Below the pieces are notes generated by a model. It worked only from the letters and a program-made list of their open reading frames with translations, was not told the DNA's origin and did not search any database. A program made the translations under genes and the position numbers. From positions 134,014,660 to 134,078,659 of the forward strand of contig NC_134714.1 of the NCBI RefSeq assembly GCF_049634645.1: 64,000 nucleotides of DNA. The letters are read 5' to 3'. The stretch's first letter is position 1; each line of letters begins with the position of its first letter. Source of the stretch: Pelodiscus sinensis. Its lineage: Eukaryota > Chordata > Testudines > Trionychidae. Below, one piece after another: positions 51,393 to 61,884 of this stretch.

Positions 51393-53235
51393 GGGTATGT
51401 CTGCACTACAAAGTTAATTCGAACTAATGAATGTTAGTTCGAATTAACTTTGATAGGCGCTACACTAGCGCTCCGCTAGTTCAAACTTAATTCGAACTAG
51501 CGGAGTGCTTAGTTCGAACTAGGTAAACCTCATTGTACGAGGATTAAGCCTAGTTCGAACTAGCTAGTTCAAATTAAGGGGTGTGTAGCCCCTTAATTCG
51601 AACTAGTGGGAGGCTAGCCCTCCCCAGGTTTCCCTGGTGGCCACTCTGGCCAACACCAGGGAAACTCGTCTGCCCCCCTCCCGGCCCCGGACCCCTTAAA
51701 GGGGCACGGGCTGGCTACGGTGCCCGTGCCAGGAGCAAGCCTGCCAGCACCCAGCCAGCAGACCCTGCACCTGGCATGGCTCGAGCCACCCACCCGATGC
51801 CCCCCAGCCCTCCCCCTCTTCCCGGGACCAGGCTGGCGGCTCCCGGGAGCTTGCCCGGGACCGCAAGAGGCGGGCACCCGCCTGGACTAGTGCAGACATT
51901 GTGGACCTCGTCCACGATCTCCGCACTAGGCGCAGGAAAGTGGCCGTCTAGGGCAGGAGAGCTGCCAGCCTGGCCACCCAGGAGCAGGTGTGCATGAAAA
52001 TCAAGGGGGTCCACTGAGACCCCCGACCCTGAGCCCTGAGCTTACAATGGCCGTCCTGGGTCAGACCAAAGGTCCATCTAGCCCAGTAGCCTGTCTGCCG
52101 ACAGCGGCCAACCCTAGGAACCCTGGAGGGGATGGACCGAAGACAGTGACCAAGCCATTTGTCTCGTGCCATCCCTCTCCAGCCTTCCACAAACTTTGGG
52201 CAGGGACACCACTCCTACCCCCTGGCTAATAGCACTTCATGGACCCCATCTCCATCACTTTACCTCACTTCCCTTTAAACTCTGTTCTAGTTCTAGCCTT
52301 CACAGCCTCCTGCAGCAAGGAGTTCCACAGGTTGACTCTTTGCTTTGTGAAGAACAACTTTCTGTTACTAGTTTGAAGCCTGCTACCCATTCCTTTCCTT
52401 TGGTGTCCTCTAGTCCTTCTTTATAGGAACTAATGAAGAACTTTTCTTTATGCACCGTCTCCACCCAACTCCTGCTTTTAGAGACCTCTATCCTGTCCCC
52501 CCTCCGTCTCCTCTTTTCTAAGCTGAAAAGTCCCAGTCTCTTTAGCCTCTCTTCATATGGGACCTGTTCCCAACCTCTGATCATTTTAGTTGCCCTCTCC
52601 TCTCCCACCCTCCTTTTCCCAGTCTCCCCCAGATTTGTTCAATAAAGACAGATTCCATTTTGGAAGACACGTTATCTTTATTTTGCACATCAAGAAGAGG
52701 GGCTAGGGAAGGGTAAGTGGAAGGAGGTGAGGGAGGAATGGGGCACAAGCCCCCGATGGGGAGGACTGGGCTGGCTCTGCGGGCTTCTGGGGGTGGAAGC
52801 TCTCCTGCAGCCCCCCAATTGCCCCCTCTCCCCAGATGGCAGCCTGCGGCAAGTGCAGCCGGGCTGATGGCCGAGTGCTGTGATGTGCCCAGTGTGGGTA
52901 CTCCGGGCACTCCAAGCCAGGACTGCTTTGCAAGCGGGGCACCCCGAGAACTGTCTGTCCGGGGTGGGGGTGGGGCCCCTTAAGCACAGCCCTCGGCTAG
53001 CCTGAGACAGCATCTCCACGCTCTAAGTCCTCCTCTGATGCCCTGCCGGCACTGCTTCCGGCCATCCTTAAGCCCTGTTCAGGGTCCACTTAATGTGGAC
53101 ATGCTAGTTCGAATTAGCAAAACGCTAATTCAAACTAGTTTTTTAGTCTGGATCCGTTAGTTCAAATTAGCTTAGTTCGAATTAAGTAATTTGAACTAAG
53201 TTAGTTCGAATTAACGTTGTAGTGTAGACGTACCC
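51393..53235. mobile_element. DNA transposon relic, PIF/Harbinger-like, with nested CR1
   Basis: The left end GGGTATGTCTGCACTACAAA and the right end (reverse strand) GGGTACGTCTACACTACAAC are inverted copies over about 35 bp and continue as GTTAATTCGAACTAA. Flanking TTT on both sides would fit a 3-bp target duplication. Inside are arrays of AGTTCGAA palindromes, a relic of a trihelix/MYB-like frame (WTSADIVDLVHDLRTRR near 51.88 kb) and a nested CR1. Harbinger assignment rests on the 3-bp duplication and the MYB-like relic. Confidence 0.65.
52044..52625 (-). mobile_element. CR1 LINE 3' fragment, nested
   Basis: GGTCAGACCAAAGGTCCATC, the classic CR1-type tail, and on the minus strand the ORF2 C-terminus RATKMIRGWEQVPYEERLKR followed by LGLFSLEKRR with a frame break. 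5'-truncated and inactive. It interrupts the DNA transposon described above. Confidence 0.85.
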
Positions 53236-53420
53236 TTTGAGACTGCGAGCAGCGTTGACCTTTTGTCTTGAGCTTTCCTCGCCTTGCAACAGCTGGGTCA
53301 TTCCTGGAAAGGCATCACCCTGGCTAGCGCTGGAACGGGCCCATAGACTTGGAGAGTCAGCGTCTCCAGTCTACACTGAAGATGTGGCGACGGTAAGAGG
53401 TGCTGTAACAATGCAGACCA

Positions 53421-53593
53421 GGGTTCCCTGCAAGCTGTGTGCACTCAGAGATGATTCAAATGCCATCCCGCTGATTCGCAGAGCGCACAGTTAGGTTTGT
53501 TTGTTTCTATGGGTGGTGCACATTCACACATGCCTTGGTGGCACATAAAATGTATTCTGCACATGGCTGGAAAAGATTAGAGGGGACGTTGAT
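53421..53593 (+). repeat. Interspersed repeat, copy A
   Basis: TTTCTATGGGTGGTGCACAT, then GGCACATAAAATGTATTCTG and GGAAAAGATTAGAGGG. The same family occurs reversed at 55619-55826. Family name not recalled. Confidence 0.7.
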
Positions 53594-54128
53594 ATGGGCC
53601 TGTGAGTTATAGCTGAACCAGAGGCAAATGGCTACCTCTGATACCCACAGTGCCTGGTGGAAATACTCCCCAGAGATGGCCAGTGGATATCAGGTAATTG
53701 GCTCGGATCCTTTTGCAGAAGAGACTTTCTTTAGCTCTGTGTTTACACAGCACCTGGCACGTTGGGGCCCCAGCCGTGCTTTGGGCACCAGGACACAGAT
53801 AAGCTTCACTAGTTCCTCCAAGAACAGGGACAAGGAAATCCCCAGGTGAGACAGGACAGTCCTGCTCCCTGAGCAAAATGCAAATGTGGGAGCTTTACAA
53901 ACAGTAGGCCCCAGCTGCATCCTGCAATGTGGGTTAAAGTCCGGGGGGAGAGGCACCCAGCCTCCTCTGGTAACGGCCACGGCAGTGGGGCTCAGAGGGG
54001 CTCAGGGCTCCAATCCCCAGCTCCTCCAAAGACTCCCTGGGGAACTTGAGGTAAGTCATTAGTTTCCTTTTTTGCCTCAGTTTCCCCAGGTGAACAAGGT
54101 TTAAAGGGGAACTTTTCCGAGTGGGGCC

Positions 54129-54686
54129 GTGTGCGACAAAGCCTTCGGGCACAGTGCCAAGCTGGCACAGCACCAGCGCATCCACGCCGGCGAGCGGCCC
54201 ATCCAGTGCGAGGAATGCGGCGAAGGCTTCTACGACGGCTCCTACCTAGTCAAGCACCAGCGGGTGCACACCGACAAGAAGCGCGACCACTGCCCAGTGT
54301 GTGACAAAACCTCTAACCTCATCACCCACCAGACCACCCACACGGGAGAAACGCCCTTCTGGTGCGGGGATTGTGGGCGTAGCTTCATCCACCAGGCCCA
54401 CCAGGCTGCCCACGGGTGCGCCCACACGGGGGAGCAGCCGTACCAGTGTGCCCAGTGTAGAAGGTGATTTTCCCAGCACTCCACCTATGCCCAGCACCGG
54501 CGCACCCACACCGGTGAGCGGCCTTACCGCTGCCCCGACTATGGCCAGCCGTTCAGCCAGAACTCCAACCTGGCAGCTCACCGGCGCACCCACACCGGTG
54601 AACGGCCCTACCAGTGCGTCCGGTGCTTTGTTCAGAGCACTGCCTTCACCCAGCACCAGACGACCCACGAGAAGAGGCAGGACTAG
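54129..54686 (+). pseudogene. C2H2 zinc-finger pseudogene (seven fingers, broken)
   Basis: One frame of 186 codons ends in TAG at 54684. It contains seven Kruppel-type fingers with HTGERPY-like linkers, but finger 1 lacks its first cysteine, finger 3 lacks four residues (CPVCDKTSNLITHQ), finger 5 is cut by TGA at 54465-54467, finger 6 has Tyr for its second Cys (CPDYG) and finger 7 lacks residues (CVRCFVQSTAF). Such genes in clusters normally carry a KRAB or SCAN exon upstream, and none was found within 5 kb. Loss of function is likely. Confidence 0.85.
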
Positions 54687-54699
54687 AGGGGCAGCGGGA

Positions 54700-55260
54700 G
54701 GCAGCTTGCAGGAAGTACTCCCTCTGGGGCAGCTGTGGCTCCCAGGAAGCTGATCCCGTAGGCGGGTGTTGCTTGATGGAAGTCGCCCCACGAGGACACG
54801 GTCTGGCTTGAAGTCGATCGGTCTAGCGAGCCTCGCTCACAGGAAGTGGTGTCACAAGGCAGGTCTCACAGGAAGTTGTGCCATTGAGTAGGGTGGCACT
54901 AACTGGGAGTCAACTCCTCTAGCAGGGGTTTGGCCTGCGGGAAGTTGCACCCCTGAGGGTATTCGCTTACAGGAAGTTATACCCCCCCACCCCATGCAGG
55001 TCTCTCTGACAGGACGTTCCCCCTGTAGCATGGGTCTTGCTCACAAGAAGTCACCCCTCCCATTTGTATCTTGCCAACAGGAAGTCGCCCACTGTAGGGT
55101 GGGTCTTGTCCACAGGAAATTGCATCCTCTATTCGGTGTAGATCACAGGAAGTTGCCCCCTGTAGGGCAGATTTCTCCCACAGGGAATTGCTATATGAGC
55201 CTTACTTACAAGGAGTTGCCCTTTCAAGGGTATGACTTGCTTACAGGACATTGGCATGGT
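54700..55260 (+). repeat. Decayed 35-bp tandem repeat with ACAGGAAGT core
   Basis: CACAGGAAGTTGCCCCCTGT and related units occur at about 54709, 54740, 54776, 54838, 54868, 54935, 54969, 55005, 55041, 55076, 55110, 55145, 55179, 55207 and 55242, mostly 30-36 bp apart. ACAGGAAGT is an ETS-type motif. The array starts directly after the stop codon of the zinc-finger relic, so it was probably its 3' UTR. Confidence 0.7.
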
Positions 55261-55618
55261 CAGGATCATGCTTTTATCACGGGAAGACCCAGTGTTCAAA
55301 TGCCCCTAATGACCCAACAGAGGGTCGTGCTACAGTTATGCTATATTGATGTGCTTATTGACCATGAGAACGTCTTTCATTGGCACGGGGAAAGACCAAG
55401 ACCTTGAACAAACCAAGATGCCATTGGTGGGGTCTTCTGTAGGTCACACTGCAACTCCAGGGTGAGCTTTCTTGAGGTCTTGTCTAGCCACTCTTCTCCT
55501 CTTTTACTCTATGGTTGGCTGGAAGACTGGGCCTTATAGTCTCACCAGCATTGTAAGAAATGGTTGGTTTCTAGATGCAGAGAAATTTAACTAAGAGGAG
55601 AAACTAGGGTCATGGTCA

Positions 55619-55826
55619 ATGTTCCCTCTAATATTTTCTATCCATGTGCAGACTTTTTCCATCCTTGTGTGGAATAAATATTTTATGTGCACCAGGCCAT
55701 GTGCAAATGTGCACCACCAATAGAAACACAAAAGCTAGCCATGGATGTGCTTTTAAATAGCTGTGTGCCATTTGAATTTCTCTTGAGTGGCTGCACAAGC
55801 TCACAGCTTACAGAGGACACTGATCA
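55619..55826 (-). repeat. Interspersed repeat, copy B
   Basis: On the minus strand GTTTCTATTGGTGGTGCACA, GTGCACATAAAATATTTATT and ATTAGAGGGAACATT match copy A at 53421. The pair is inverted around the zinc-finger pseudogene. Confidence 0.7.
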
Positions 55827-57150
55827 TGGTTGATATTACAAAGGACTAATGAAAGATCTGTGTATGTTATAAACATGTTACTGACGTGGGCAGCACATGC
55901 TATATAGGTGGTTATATGCCACCGTTATTGGCCTGTCAGGACTGTATCACAATCAATGAGCTCTTGACCTAAACAGAGATCTGATCGTTTATTAACAAAT
56001 GGAACTTTTCATATAAAGGGAGAACAGAGTGATTTAGACTCCTTAAAACTGGTTTAGTCTGAAGTCTGAAGCCATATGTGCGTCAAAGACCTTGCACCCA
56101 CCGATGGGAGAAAAGCTTTTATTGTAGCCGTATGAATGGAACAAGTTGAAATATGGGGTTCAGGAGGAGGAAACGTGTTGATTTTTTCCCAGTAGAATTT
56201 GAATACTGAATAACGGCAGCTGAAAATTTTCTGTTGAAAATGGAAATATTTCAATTTGGAAATGCGGCCACGGTGTCTCGTGGGAGATCTCACGTTGGTT
56301 TGCATGAGGGGTGGAGTCCTATGCCCCACTCCTTGCTCTAGGACAACCACTAGTGTGGGGTATTGGGTGGGGCCTTTCATATGAGCCAGCTGCCCCATAA
56401 CTGACCCCATTGGCCATTGGATTTTCTATAGGGGCTTTCCTGTCCTGTGTTGTAAACCCCACTTAGTGCCCAGTGTGGATGGGGTCTAATCCCTTCAGAC
56501 ACACGGCAGGGGCGTGGCCAAGGCCTTCAGGGCGGGGCCTGCCCAACTGCCATAACTGACACTTTGGAAGGTTCCAATCTCACTGAGAAGGGACCTGGTC
56601 AACTGCCACTTTGGAAAGTTCCATTTTTCAGTGGGAGGAGGAATTGGCCAACTGCCCTGGCATATTGGAATGTTCCATTTTCACCGGAGGCAGGGGGAGT
56701 AGTGACCTCATGCAAATCCCCAGCACTGACAATTTGAGTAAAAAAAATAAATAAATCCCCACTTTCACAAAAAAAATAAAACCAAAAGTCTCTGATTTTT
56801 CAGAGCTGGAGAAATGAACATTCAATGGGTCAAATTTGAACCTGTAATATTTTACCTCTGCCCATCCCTCAACAGTGAAAGTGTTCATCCCCCCTGCTGG
56901 GAGTTTCGCTCTCATCTGGATGGAACCATTTCACTTATGGGGGGGGGTAACATTTCTGAGCAAGCCGGAATTGATTTATGGGGAGTGCAGGGTGGTGGGT
57001 TCATCTTCAGTGATCTCCTTCAACGTCCACCAGTATCAGGCAGTCCCATTTATAAGCAACCTGTTTCAATGAGGCCTGCGTTGCATCACTGGCGCTTCAT
57101 TGGCTTTTGTGAATGTACTGAAAACAGGTGACAGCAAGGGGATGTAACAT
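55827..57150. other. No recognised gene
   Basis: AT-rich intergenic DNA. A three-copy, roughly 60-bp repeat (GGAAGGTTCCAATCTCACTG type, 56.56-56.69 kb) and old GAAAATTTTC-type repeats are present. Confidence 0.5.
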
Positions 57151-57860
57151 TTATCGCAATTTTTAATCTTCAAGAGGAAAAACTCACACGAGAACAACTA
57201 AATATTTTACTGCGTACATATGAGGAAAGCAAACAACAAGGGGACTTTTCACCCAGAAAAGCTTTGAGAATCATGCCAACTTGTAAAATGGTAGACAACC
57301 ACAATAATCAAGTTTTGTCTGGTTTAGACAATGCAAACCTCCAAATGTTCACAATCACAGTGCAAGATGCCCTCATTAAGCAGAGAAGATGAGTGCCTAA
57401 CCTTGATCAAGCTATCCCAACAAAGATCAATTGAACGGCAGGCATTCCAAAGAGAATTGGAATACATCTGGGCACTAAAGTTATGCTTCGGTACAATGTT
57501 GACCAAGCAAAAGGCTTGGTCAACGGCAAAATTGGCACCATCACCAATATCATATGGGCCTACTTCCGACGCAACAAAATTCACAAAACCAATATCCCTA
57601 CAGTTGAAATTGAATTCAAAGGCAATGTCGCAAAGCACATAATCGAGCCAATCACATATCAATTTCAAGTGAATTTTGGATACGGCTTGGTGGAGCGGTG
57701 AATGTTTCCAATAATCCACGCTTACGCTGTCACTGTCCACAAACTACAAGGGACTACGCTGGATAGAGCGGTTGTGAACCGTGACTCTCAATACTTTGCA
57801 CCAGCTCAACCGTTTATGGCACTAGTCAAGTACGTTCTTTAGAAAGCATAGAGATCGACA
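57150..57860 (+). pseudogene. Helitron PIF1-like helicase relic
   Basis: Reading across stops and shifts gives FNLQEEKLTREQLNILLR, then FSPRKALRIMPTCKMVDNHN, then KVMLRYNVDQAKGLVNGKIG, TITNIIWAYF, then FPIIHAYAVTVHKLQGTTLD, RAVVN and FAPAQPFMALVKYV. These match the C-terminal half of the helicase of Helitron-type elements, including the final TVHKxQGxTLDRAV motif. The Rep/HUH part and motifs I-III are not in the window. At least four stops or frame changes show it is dead. Confidence 0.75.
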
Positions 57861-58175
57861 AAATCGATCCAAACACATGAATGGGTGACAATGTTTGTCA
57901 TAAAGATGCCTTAGAAGAATTACAGCATCTTCGAAGCCTTCCTCCTTTTCACCAACAAAACAATTGATCGATCACCTCAATTACTTTATCCTTGACTTAC
58001 ACACAACTGTTTTTCATTATAAATGTAAATACCTAGTGCAAAAAATTTTTGTAAAAAAGTCTAGCTCAAAATATATAAGCATATCAAAATGAACCTTGTA
58101 GTTTTTTACTTGAAACACATGAGATTTAAGATAAAAAAGACAAACATTAATATATACATATATATTTTAAAAACA

Positions 58176-58415
58176 CAATCTTTCTAAAAGTGTACCAAAA
58201 GACTAAACATAATAAAAAAGTGCACCAAAAAGTCAAAAATAAAGTTGTAAGCTAGCAATTTAGGAGAAAGATTGGCTGGCTAAGTACGATTCAAGCTAGT
58301 TGCTGTTAGCCATCCAATCTTTTTCCTAAATTGCTAGCTTAACTCTTTATTTTTGAATTTTTTGGTGTACTTTTTTTATTATTTTTAGTCTTTTGGTGCA
58401 CTTTTAGAAAGATTG
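58176..58415. repeat. Large inverted repeat (about 108-bp arms, 23-bp loop)
   Basis: The left arm begins CAATCTTTCTAAAAGTGTAC and the right arm ends GTGCACTTTTAGAAAGATTG. Both contain GCTAGCAATTTAGG and AAAGATTGG. It lies about 320 bp past the helicase relic, where a Helentron-type element would have its 3' hairpin. Confidence 0.85.
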
Positions 58416-59059
58416 TCTTTTGAAAAAAATTTGTTATGGCTTTCTTTGTTGTGCCTGTCAGGAAATTCAAAATAAAAATCTCTCCCATTACATGCCTTTT
58501 TTTAATCTGGGAAGGGAGTTAAATCCTTTGAGACTATTTTCCCATCTCCCCCTCTCATGAGAATGGTAGCTCCCAAACCCAGAGTGAGTTTTTGGGGGAG
58601 GGGGGTTCCCACACAGCTCCACATGGGGTGAAGTGTGAGTCTGGATCCACTCTGGGGTCAAGGAAATCCTCACTCCATTAGTGTCAGTGAAGTCACTCCA
58701 GATTCAGACCCGGATCACCAAGAGCAGCATCTAATTCTCATGACATATTTTCCTTGAAGTTCCTGGAGTCATGTGAAATCAGCTTCCATTTGGAAAAAAA
58801 ATGTTTAGTTCTCATAGATGCGGGACAGAAGTTCAAAACAAGAGTGACCCTAACTGTAGCCAAACGAAAAGCCCCCACAATTTATCATTTAAAAAATTAC
58901 CAGATTTTTAAGCCAATCTTGTGATTTGTTTGTGAAGCCCCACTTGTGAGTTTTGACTCTGTAGTGAGTCAGCGTGACTCTGGAAGGTGCAACGAACACA
59001 CGGCCCCTGCTGCTAGTAGGTCATAGGATTTCTGGATAGAGGACTGTGAACTCAGGACT

Positions 59060-59200
59060 CTGTTCCTGCCTCTATCACCGGATGGCTGCATTATTTTGGG
59101 TCAGTCACTGCAGCTCCGTGCCTCAGTTTCCCAGGGATAGTGATCCTGGCCTCCTATGTAAATATCTTGATGGAAAGTGCCAGGTAAGAGCCAGGGTTTA
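59060..59200 (+). repeat. MIR SINE
   Basis: CTCTGTTCCTGCCTCTATCA, GGTCAGTCACTGCAGC, CCGTGCCTCAGTTTCCCAGG. Good plus-strand MIR text. Confidence 0.8.
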
Positions 59201-59499
59201 TTTATTATTACAGCAATAGAAATAAGTGACTGGAACTAGTCAACCCTCCCCCCTCCCCCAGAACAGAACATTTCCATGAAAACGTGTCTTGCAATAAAAT
59301 GCCATCCCCCAGGGGAGGGGGCAATAATATTTCAATAGGAAACAGCTCCGTTTTCCGCTTCCCAAAAGACATTCGGTTTATGACATTTACAAATTATAAT
59401 GCAATCTAATAAAAATGTCAAAATGGGAATGCATCATTTCGATTGCAGAGCACGGGAATGTTTGCAATTGACCTGGTGTGTTTTTATTTCCCCAAGATG

Positions 59500-59845
59500 G
59501 ATGGATAGATAGAGGATGGGGTGGAGACAGGTACATTGACACGTAGATTGGGCACTACATATGTGGCTAGCTGGATAGATATAGTAGTATATGAGGATTA
59601 GATAGATCGATAGATAGATCCATCGACCATATGGGGATATATAGATGGATGATGATGTATGGGTGATACAAAGTTGTGTATATGAAGCTGGATGGATAGA
59701 TAAGTAACAATGTAGAGGGCTGGATGTATAGGTAAGGGGTTTGTATGGGGATATGAGGTATGTATGAGCGTGGAGAAATAGATATATAGATGTAGGGTGC
59801 ACATGGGGATGGATAGATGGGTATTGATAGAAGGGTATGCATATA
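59500..59845. repeat. Degenerate GATA/GATG microsatellite
   Basis: Interrupted GATGGATAGATAG blocks, the decayed relative of the pure array at 60.5 kb. Confidence 0.8.
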
Positions 59846-60308
59846 GAATCATAGAATCATAGAATCATAGGACTGGAAGGGACCTCAAGAGGTCATCTAT
59901 TCCAGCCCCCCGCCCTCAAGGCAGGACCAAGCTCCGTCTACACCATCCCTGACAGATGTCTATCTAACCTGTTCTTAAATATCTCCAGAGAGGGAGATTC
60001 CACCCCCTCCCTTGGCAATTTATTCCAATATTTGACCACCCTGACAGTTAGGAATTTTTTCCTAATGTCCAATCTAAACCTCCCCTGCTGCACTTTAAGC
60101 CCATTACTCCTTGTCCTGTCCTCAGAAACCAAGAGGAACAAATTTTCTCCTTCCTCCTTGTGTCACCCTTTTAGATATTTGAAAACCGCTATCATGTCCC
60201 CCCTTAATCTTCTTTTTTCCAAACTAAACAAGCCCAGTTCATGAAGCCTGGCTTCATAGGTCATGTTCTCTAAACCTTTAATCATTCTTGTCGCTCTTCC
60301 CTGTACCT
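59846..60308 (-). mobile_element. CR1 LINE 3' end, 5'-truncated
   Basis: ATAGAATCATAGAATCATAG at the left is the CR1 3' terminal octamer repeat in reverse. The minus strand encodes the ORF2 C-terminus RATRMIKGLENMTYEARLHE, LGLFSLEKRRLRGDM, then after one stop RLDIRKKFLTVRVVKYWNKL. Relatively young by its intact frames. Its 5' junction is fused to minisatellite units at 60310. Confidence 0.93.
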
Positions 60309-60309
60309 C

Positions 60310-60425
60310 TGGGGGCGCACGGGGAGGGGACTGAGCAGCTGGATCTCCAGCCAGCTCTGGAAGTGCACGGGGAGGGGGCTTCCCCCTGCTAGCTCTGGGG
60401 GTGCACGGGGAGGGGGCTGAGCATG
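60310..60425. repeat. Detached units of the 61.9-62.7 kb minisatellite
   Basis: GGACTGAGCAGCTGGATCTC CAGCCAGCTCTGG and GTGCACGGGGAGGGGGC units identical in type to those at 61.88-62.68 kb, now 1.4 kb away. Confidence 0.9.
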
Positions 60426-60519
60426 GGTGGATGAGGATGGGTGGTTGGATACATAAAGGTACAGGTGTGTAAAGGCACAGGTGGATGAAGGGTGCATCTT
60501 GGGATAGATGGGGTGTATA

Positions 60520-60523
60520 TTGG

Positions 60524-60593
<70 letters not shown>

Positions 60594-60606
60594 GGGGGTG
60601 TGTGGG

Positions 60607-60665
<59 letters not shown>

Positions 60666-60678
60666 GGGGTGGATGGGA

Positions 60679-60734
<56 letters not shown>

Positions 60735-60744
60735 TGTGTATGGG

Positions 60745-60810
<66 letters not shown>

Positions 60811-60823
60811 GGGGGTGGATGGG

Positions 60824-60878
<55 letters not shown>

Positions 60879-60985
60879 GGTGTGTATGGGAATAGATAGA
60901 TAGATAGATAGAGGGGGTGGATGGGGATAGATAGATAGATAGATAGATAGATGGTGTGTATGGGGATAGATAGATAGACAGACAG
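60520..60985. repeat. GATA tetranucleotide array
   Basis: Seven or eight blocks of pure GATA (up to about 17 repeats each) separated by GGGGGTGTGTGGG, GGGGTGGATGGG or GTGTGTATGGG. The blocks plus spacers form a higher-order repeat. The YLSIYLSIY frames on the minus strand are artefacts. Confidence 0.98.
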
Positions 60986-61127
60986 AATGCATGTGGAGCT
61001 AGATGGGGTGTGTATAAGGATGGATAGAGGGATACAGTGCTTAATTTGTAATGCAAGACACAGCAAGGCTTAAGCAATAAGGAACCAGGACTCACGATTT
61101 TCTTACATTCATAACTGACACTAGGGA

Positions 61128-61304
61128 CAAGGAGTCCTGTGGCACCTTATAGACTAACAGATGGATTGGAGCATAAGCAGATGCACGAAGTGGGTCTTTA
61201 CCCACGAAAGCTCACGCTCCAATCCATCTGTTAGTCTCTAAGGTGCCACAGGGCTCCTCTTCGCTTTTGCAGATCCAGACTAACAGGGCTGCCCCTCTGA
61301 TACA
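61128..61304. mobile_element. Hairpin interspersed repeat
   Basis: The left arm AGTCCTGTGGCACCTTATAG, ACTAACAGATGGATTGGAGC is mirrored on the right by GCTCCAATCCATCTGTTAGT, CTCTAAGGTGCCACAGGGCT. The arms are about 47 bp with a roughly 33-bp loop containing TGGGTCTTTACCCA. The tail CAGACTAACAGGGCTGCCCC is common in turtle genomes. Confidence 0.8.
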
Positions 61305-61884
61305 CAGCTGGCATGGTGAGCCCAGAGGTGCTGGCCCAGAGACGCCAGGACAGCGGGTGCCGGGCTCTGCGCTGCTGGGCCGGGGGGGGGGGGGCAGGCT
61401 CTGAACTGTGGGCCCAGGGGGTGGCTGGCCGGGGGGGAGCGGGCTTGGGGGTGCTGCCGGGACGGGGGTGCTGGATTTAGGGGTGCCAGCCGGGGGTGGC
61501 AGGCCGGGGAGGGGGCCGGACCCGGGGGTGCCGGGCCGGTAACTGGGTGTCTGCCTTGCAGCCCGGCCGGGCGCGGCGGCAGGAGCGAGGCCACGGGGAC
61601 AGGCGCGGGGCTGGCGCTGCCCGGCGCGCGGGGGACTCTAATAACAAAGGCAACTTCCTGTTCCCAGCCTGCTCGGCTGCGAGAGCCGCCAGCTGCCGGG
61701 CGGGGGCAGGGCCGGTCCCAGCGCCAGAGCCCCCTCCAAGGGGGGGGGTGCAAAGGAGCCGGGGTGAGTGGGGGGCCGGGCCGGGGGCGGCGGTCAGAGC
61801 GGAGGGGGCGCAGCAGCAGCAGGGGCAGGAAATTGCAGCCTGTGGGAAGTGGGCAAAGGGGATCGGGGCGAGGGGGGGCGGTGC

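Noticed and set aside
57324..57740. Minus-strand 138-codon frame
   Set aside because: Antisense shadow of the Helitron helicase relic.
60163..61095. Minus-strand frames rich in YLSIYLSIY
   Set aside because: Translation of the GATA microsatellite; only the CR1 tail at 60163-60305 is meaningful.
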